Assembly: GCF_019704555.1 (NCBI RefSeq)
Contig: NZ_AP024745.1
Location: 10,777,501 to 10,841,500 of the forward strand
DNA: 64,000 nucleotides
Direction of reading: 5' to 3'
DNA from: Actinoplanes sp. L3-i22
GTDB taxonomy: Bacteria; Actinomycetota; Actinomycetes; Mycobacteriales; Micromonosporaceae
The notes beneath the pieces were generated by a model. It was not told the DNA's origin. It saw nothing but the letters and a program-made list of their open reading frames with translations, and searched no databases. The translations under genes were made by a program, and so were the position numbers. Positions 61,310-64,000 of this stretch are shown here, in pieces (position 1 is the stretch's first letter; every line of letters starts with the position of its first letter).

Positions 61310-61846
61310 TTAGGCCCGGTCGTCATGACGGGCCAACCAGTTTTCCGCGACGATCTGGTACAGGTGGTGGTCCTGCCACTCCCCGGCGATCTTGAGGTAG
61401 CGCGGCGCCGTGCCGAACCGCTCGAAGCCGTTCTTCAGCAGCACCCGCTGCGACCGCTCGTTGGTCAGCAGCGTGCCGGCCTCGACCCGGTGCAGGTCGT
61501 ACTCGGTGAACGCGCGCCGCAGGATCTCGGCGACCGCGAACGACGCCACCCCCCGGCCGGCGTGCGCCGAGGCCACCCAGTAGCCCAGGCTGCACGACTG
61601 GAACGGGCCGCGGACCAGGTTGTTCAGGTTGACCCGGCCGATCAGCTCGCCGTCGGCCCGGATCACGTGCGGCAGCGAGCCGCCGCCGCGCAGCACCTCC
61701 GAGACGATCTTCCGCTGGCCGTCCTCGGTGTAGTAGCTGTCGTCGCGGATCGGGTCCCAGGGCGCCAGGTAGTCCCGGTTCGCGGCCAGGACGGCGGCCA
61801 GCTCGGGCACGTCGTCCACGGTCAGTGGGCGGATGGTCAGGCTCAT
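61310..61846 (-). CDS. RimJ/RimL-type GNAT acetyltransferase
   Basis: 178 residues beginning MSLTIRPLTVDDVPELA. RVNLNNLVRGPFQSCSLGYWV and ILRRAFTEYDLHRVEAGTLLTNERSQRVLLKNGF are typical of the ribosomal-protein/antibiotic acetyltransferase group; the acetyl-CoA loop is AHAGRGVASFAVAE. Coupled by ATGA to the upstream EEP-family gene. The acceptor is unknown. Confidence 0.88.
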   Translation of the reverse strand: MSLTIRPLTVDDVPELAAVLAANRDYLAPWDPIRDDSYYTEDGQRKIVSEVLRGGGSLPHVIRADGELIGRVNLNNLVRGPFQSCSLGYWVASAHAGRGVASFAVAEILRRAFTEYDLHRVEAGTLLTNERSQRVLLKNGFERFGTAPRYLKIAGEWQDHHLYQIVAENWLARHDDRA

Positions 61847-62838
61847 GACGCCGCCGGCAGGATCAGCTCGGCGACCACGCTGCGGTGATCGGAATCCCGC
61901 ACCGGGTGAACGGACACCTTCGTCACTCCGATCTGCTCGTCGACAAGAACATGGTCGATGATGACCGGTGGGATCGGATCGCCGTCGTACGGCCCCCAGG
62001 TGCCGATCAGGCCCCGGCCCACGGTGTCCGCCGCGTCCCGGTAACCGTGCGCGATCAGCCGCCGCAGCGCGCCGTGGTCCAGCGTGGAGTTGAAGTCGCC
62101 GAGCAGGATCCGGCGCGGGTTGTCCCCGTCCGAGCGGGGCTCGTTCGCCAGGTCGGTCTTCCAGCCGGCGAACGTGTCCGGCGCGGACGGCGCCAGCGGA
62201 TGCACCGACTCGACGAAGACCGGCGCGGCACCCGGCGGCTGGATCGTGCCGAACGTCTGCCAGAAACCGCCACGGTTGCGCTGGGAACCGGGCTCGATCA
62301 GCGGAAACCTCGAGTACAGCCCGGAGCCGCTCGCGCCCGGCTCGGCCGCCAGCGAGTGGAACGGCAGCAACTCGCCCAGACCGGCCGCGGCCAGCCGGGT
62401 CTCCGCGCCCGGCGAGAACTCCTGCAGCGCCAGCACGGCCACGTCGTTCTGCCGCACCAGGGCGACGATCTCGGCCGCGTCCGCGCCGCCGAACAGCAGG
62501 TTCGCGGTCATGAAGCGCACCCGGACGCCCTCCGCCGCGCCCCGGTCCAGATCCGGCAGGGTGCGCGGCAGGACGCACGCCGCCAGCGTGCCGGCGATCA
62601 CCACGGCCACCACGCCGGCGAGCCAACGGCGAAAGATCAAGGTCAAGAGCAACGGGATCAAAGACCCGATTGCGACGTACGGCGTGAAGGCCATCAGCTG
62701 GATCAGCCGCCCCGGCTCCCAGCCCACCAGCCGGAGCCCGGTCCACACCAGACCGGGCACGACCAGCAGCCAGAGCAGAACGGTGACCGAGCGGCGCCGG
62801 ATCGGGCGCGCCTCCACCGGCGCGTCGATGATCGTCAT
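61843..62838 (-). CDS. membrane-anchored endonuclease/exonuclease/phosphatase-family protein
   Basis: 331 residues. Three N-terminal hydrophobic segments (about residues 18-90) anchor the protein. The catalytic EEP fold lies outside: TANLLFGG, VLALQEFSPG (metal Glu), LLGDFNSTLDH near residue 245 and the terminal DSDHRSVVAEL. Such proteins may be phosphodiesterases or nucleases acting in the envelope. Overlaps the GNAT gene by four bases. Confidence 0.85.
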   Translation of the reverse strand: MTIIDAPVEARPIRRRSVTVLLWLLVVPGLVWTGLRLVGWEPGRLIQLMAFTPYVAIGSLIPLLLTLIFRRWLAGVVAVVIAGTLAACVLPRTLPDLDRGAAEGVRVRFMTANLLFGGADAAEIVALVRQNDVAVLALQEFSPGAETRLAAAGLGELLPFHSLAAEPGASGSGLYSRFPLIEPGSQRNRGGFWQTFGTIQPPGAAPVFVESVHPLAPSAPDTFAGWKTDLANEPRSDGDNPRRILLGDFNSTLDHGALRRLIAHGYRDAADTVGRGLIGTWGPYDGDPIPPVIIDHVLVDEQIGVTKVSVHPVRDSDHRSVVAELILPAAS

Positions 62839-62874
62839 GGCCGCGACGCTAGTACGTCGCGGCCATGAACCCGG

Positions 62875-64000
62875 TCACACCACGGCGTCGGAGAGGTCGC
62901 CGAACTCGGCGAGCTCCGCGCGGATCTTCTCGCCGTCGCCCTCGACCACCAGCGTCAGACCGTCCACCGCGAGGTGGCGGCCGGCGGCCTCGGACACCTG
63001 CTCGACGGTCGTCTCCAGATACTCCCTGCGGAGCGTCTCGTAGTAGTCGTCCGGCAGGCCGTGCACGACCATCCCGGCCAGCGCCCCGGCGATCGCGCCC
63101 GGGGTCTGCATCTCCACCGACAGCTGACCGGCCCGCCAGGTGCGCGCCACCGCCAGCTCCGCCTCGGTGACCCCCTCGGCCTGGGTGCGCCGGATCTCGC
63201 CGAGCGTGTCCTTGATCGCCGGGCCGGTCACCGCGGTCTGCACGCCCGCGGCCACCTCGAAACGGCCGGCGCGGCGGGTCATCGCGTAGGAGCCGCGGAT
63301 CCCGTACGTGTAGCCCTTGACCTCGCGGATCAGGTGGTTCAGCCGGGACGTGAACGCCCCGCCGAGCACCGTGGCGGCCAGCGTCATCGGCACGTAGTCC
63401 GGGGTGGCCCGCTCCGGCGCGCGATGCCCGATCCGCAGCGTCGACTGCACCGAGCCGGGCCGGTCCACCAGGATCACCCGCGGCTTCGCCGGGATCGCCA
63501 GGCCGAGCGGCGCGTCCAGCGACAGCGACTGGCCGGTGGTGTCCGCGAACGCGACCTCGGCCAACTCGGCCAGGTCCAGCCCGTCCAGGTCGCCGGCGAC
63601 CAGCAGCACGCCCGGCCGCAGCATCCACTCGGCGTGGAAGGCGAGCACGTCGTCCACCGTCACCGCGGCCACCGACGTGGGATCGCCGTGCAGCGGCCGG
63701 CTGTACCGCCCGTCCGCGGCGAACAGGGCGCCACGCAGCGCGGCGTCCGCCCGCGGGCCGGGCTGCGCCCAGTCCATCCGCAGCGCGGTCACCTCGTCGT
63801 CGCGGACCCGGACCACGTCGGCCGGGTCCAGCTTCGGGGTGCGGGCCGCCTCGGCGGCCAGGCGCAGCGCGCCGACCAGCTGCGGGGCCGGGGCGGAGAC
63901 CCCGATCCGGAACGCGTCCCAGTCGACCGACGGGGACAGCTCGGCGCCGAGACCCTCCAGGGCCAGGGCGTACGCCGCCGAATCGCGCTTGCGCGTGCCC
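62875..64000 (-). CDS. M16 family peptidase, C-terminal part
   Basis: The frame stays open to the right edge; about 375 residues are visible from GTRKRDSAAYALALEGLG onward. The M16 C-terminal features are REVKGYTYGIRGSY and SRLNHLIRE. The zinc motif HxxEH is not in the visible part; it lies further upstream or the protein is the non-catalytic partner of an M16 pair, which actinobacteria often encode together. The last gene before the window edge. Confidence 0.85.
   Translation of the reverse strand, partial: GTRKRDSAAYALALEGLGAELSPSVDWDAFRIGVSAPAPQLVGALRLAAEAARTPKLDPADVVRVRDDEVTALRMDWAQPGPRADAALRGALFAADGRYSRPLHGDPTSVAAVTVDDVLAFHAEWMLRPGVLLVAGDLDGLDLAELAEVAFADTTGQSLSLDAPLGLAIPAKPRVILVDRPGSVQSTLRIGHRAPERATPDYVPMTLAATVLGGAFTSRLNHLIREVKGYTYGIRGSYAMTRRAGRFEVAAGVQTAVTGPAIKDTLGEIRRTQAEGVTEAELAVARTWRAGQLSVEMQTPGAIAGALAGMVVHGLPDDYYETLRREYLETTVEQVSEAAGRHLAVDGLTLVVEGDGEKIRAELAEFGDLSDAVV

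Overview
The window is high-GC DNA with strong G/C preference at third codon positions, many GTG starts and dense ATGA/TGATG stop-start overlaps. It is chromosomal DNA of an actinobacterium. The genes smc, ftsY, mutM, rnc, coaD, rsmD, recG, rpmB, thiL, ddl, gpsA, cofC, ppk, mutT1, hupB, leuDC, an IclR regulator and an FAH-family gene run in nearly the order known from Mycobacterium tuberculosis (roughly Rv2921c to Rv2993c). Protein style and accessory genes suggest Micromonosporaceae, possibly Actinoplanes. That assignment is inference. No phage, insertion sequence or CRISPR array was seen.

Layout. 1-4.5 kb: nitrogen operon amtB-glnK-glnD on the minus strand, with a good GlnR-like operator upstream of amtB. 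4.5-14.6 kb: an APH-type kinase, ftsY, a PhoD-like phosphatase, a DinB-family gene, a lipoprotein, a HAD hydrolase, smc and a 64-residue coiled-coil gene. 14.6-20.7 kb: a 1.1 kb non-coding stretch with a G-quadruplex motif, then a three-gene plus-strand cassette (PelF-like glycosyltransferase, very large 12-TM protein with a disordered N-terminal half, spherulin-4/GH135-like protein) that looks like a reduced exopolysaccharide system. 21-27.3 kb: mutM, a PIG-V-like mannosyltransferase, rnc, plsX, rpmF, DUF177, sepIVA, coaD, rsmD. 27.5-30 kb: two related sortase substrates ending in LALTG. 30-38.6 kb: recG, a DAK2/FakA-like gene, rpmB, thiL, ddl and small genes. 38.7-43.9 kb: a probable pseudophosphatase, cystathionine lyase-like gene, gpsA, plsC, cofC. 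43.9-51.2 kb: ppk-mutT1, hup, leuCD with a divergent IclR regulator. 52.4-53.1 kb: two identical tRNA-Glu genes and one tRNA-Gln. 53.2-64 kb: FAH, an ABC exporter with an HTH regulator, a tyrosine phosphatase, cimA, a short threonyl-tRNA synthetase, GNAT, an EEP-fold protein and part of an M16 peptidase.

The main regulatory find is a pair of convergent genes, each behind what reads as a ribosome-mediated attenuator. cimA has a 14-residue leader peptide rich in Ile/Val/Leu followed by a classic terminator. The short thrS has an 18-residue leader with three consecutive Thr codons followed by stacked hairpins. CimA makes isoleucine precursor from pyruvate instead of threonine, and LeuCD, also in this window, processes citramalate. 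The locus may therefore balance threonine against branched-chain amino acid supply.

Other candidates: an L28 leader hairpin that hides the ribosome binding site, paired DnaA boxes with identical 17-bp phasing at two separate intergenic sites, and a 34-bp tandem repeat between the duplicated tRNA-Glu genes.
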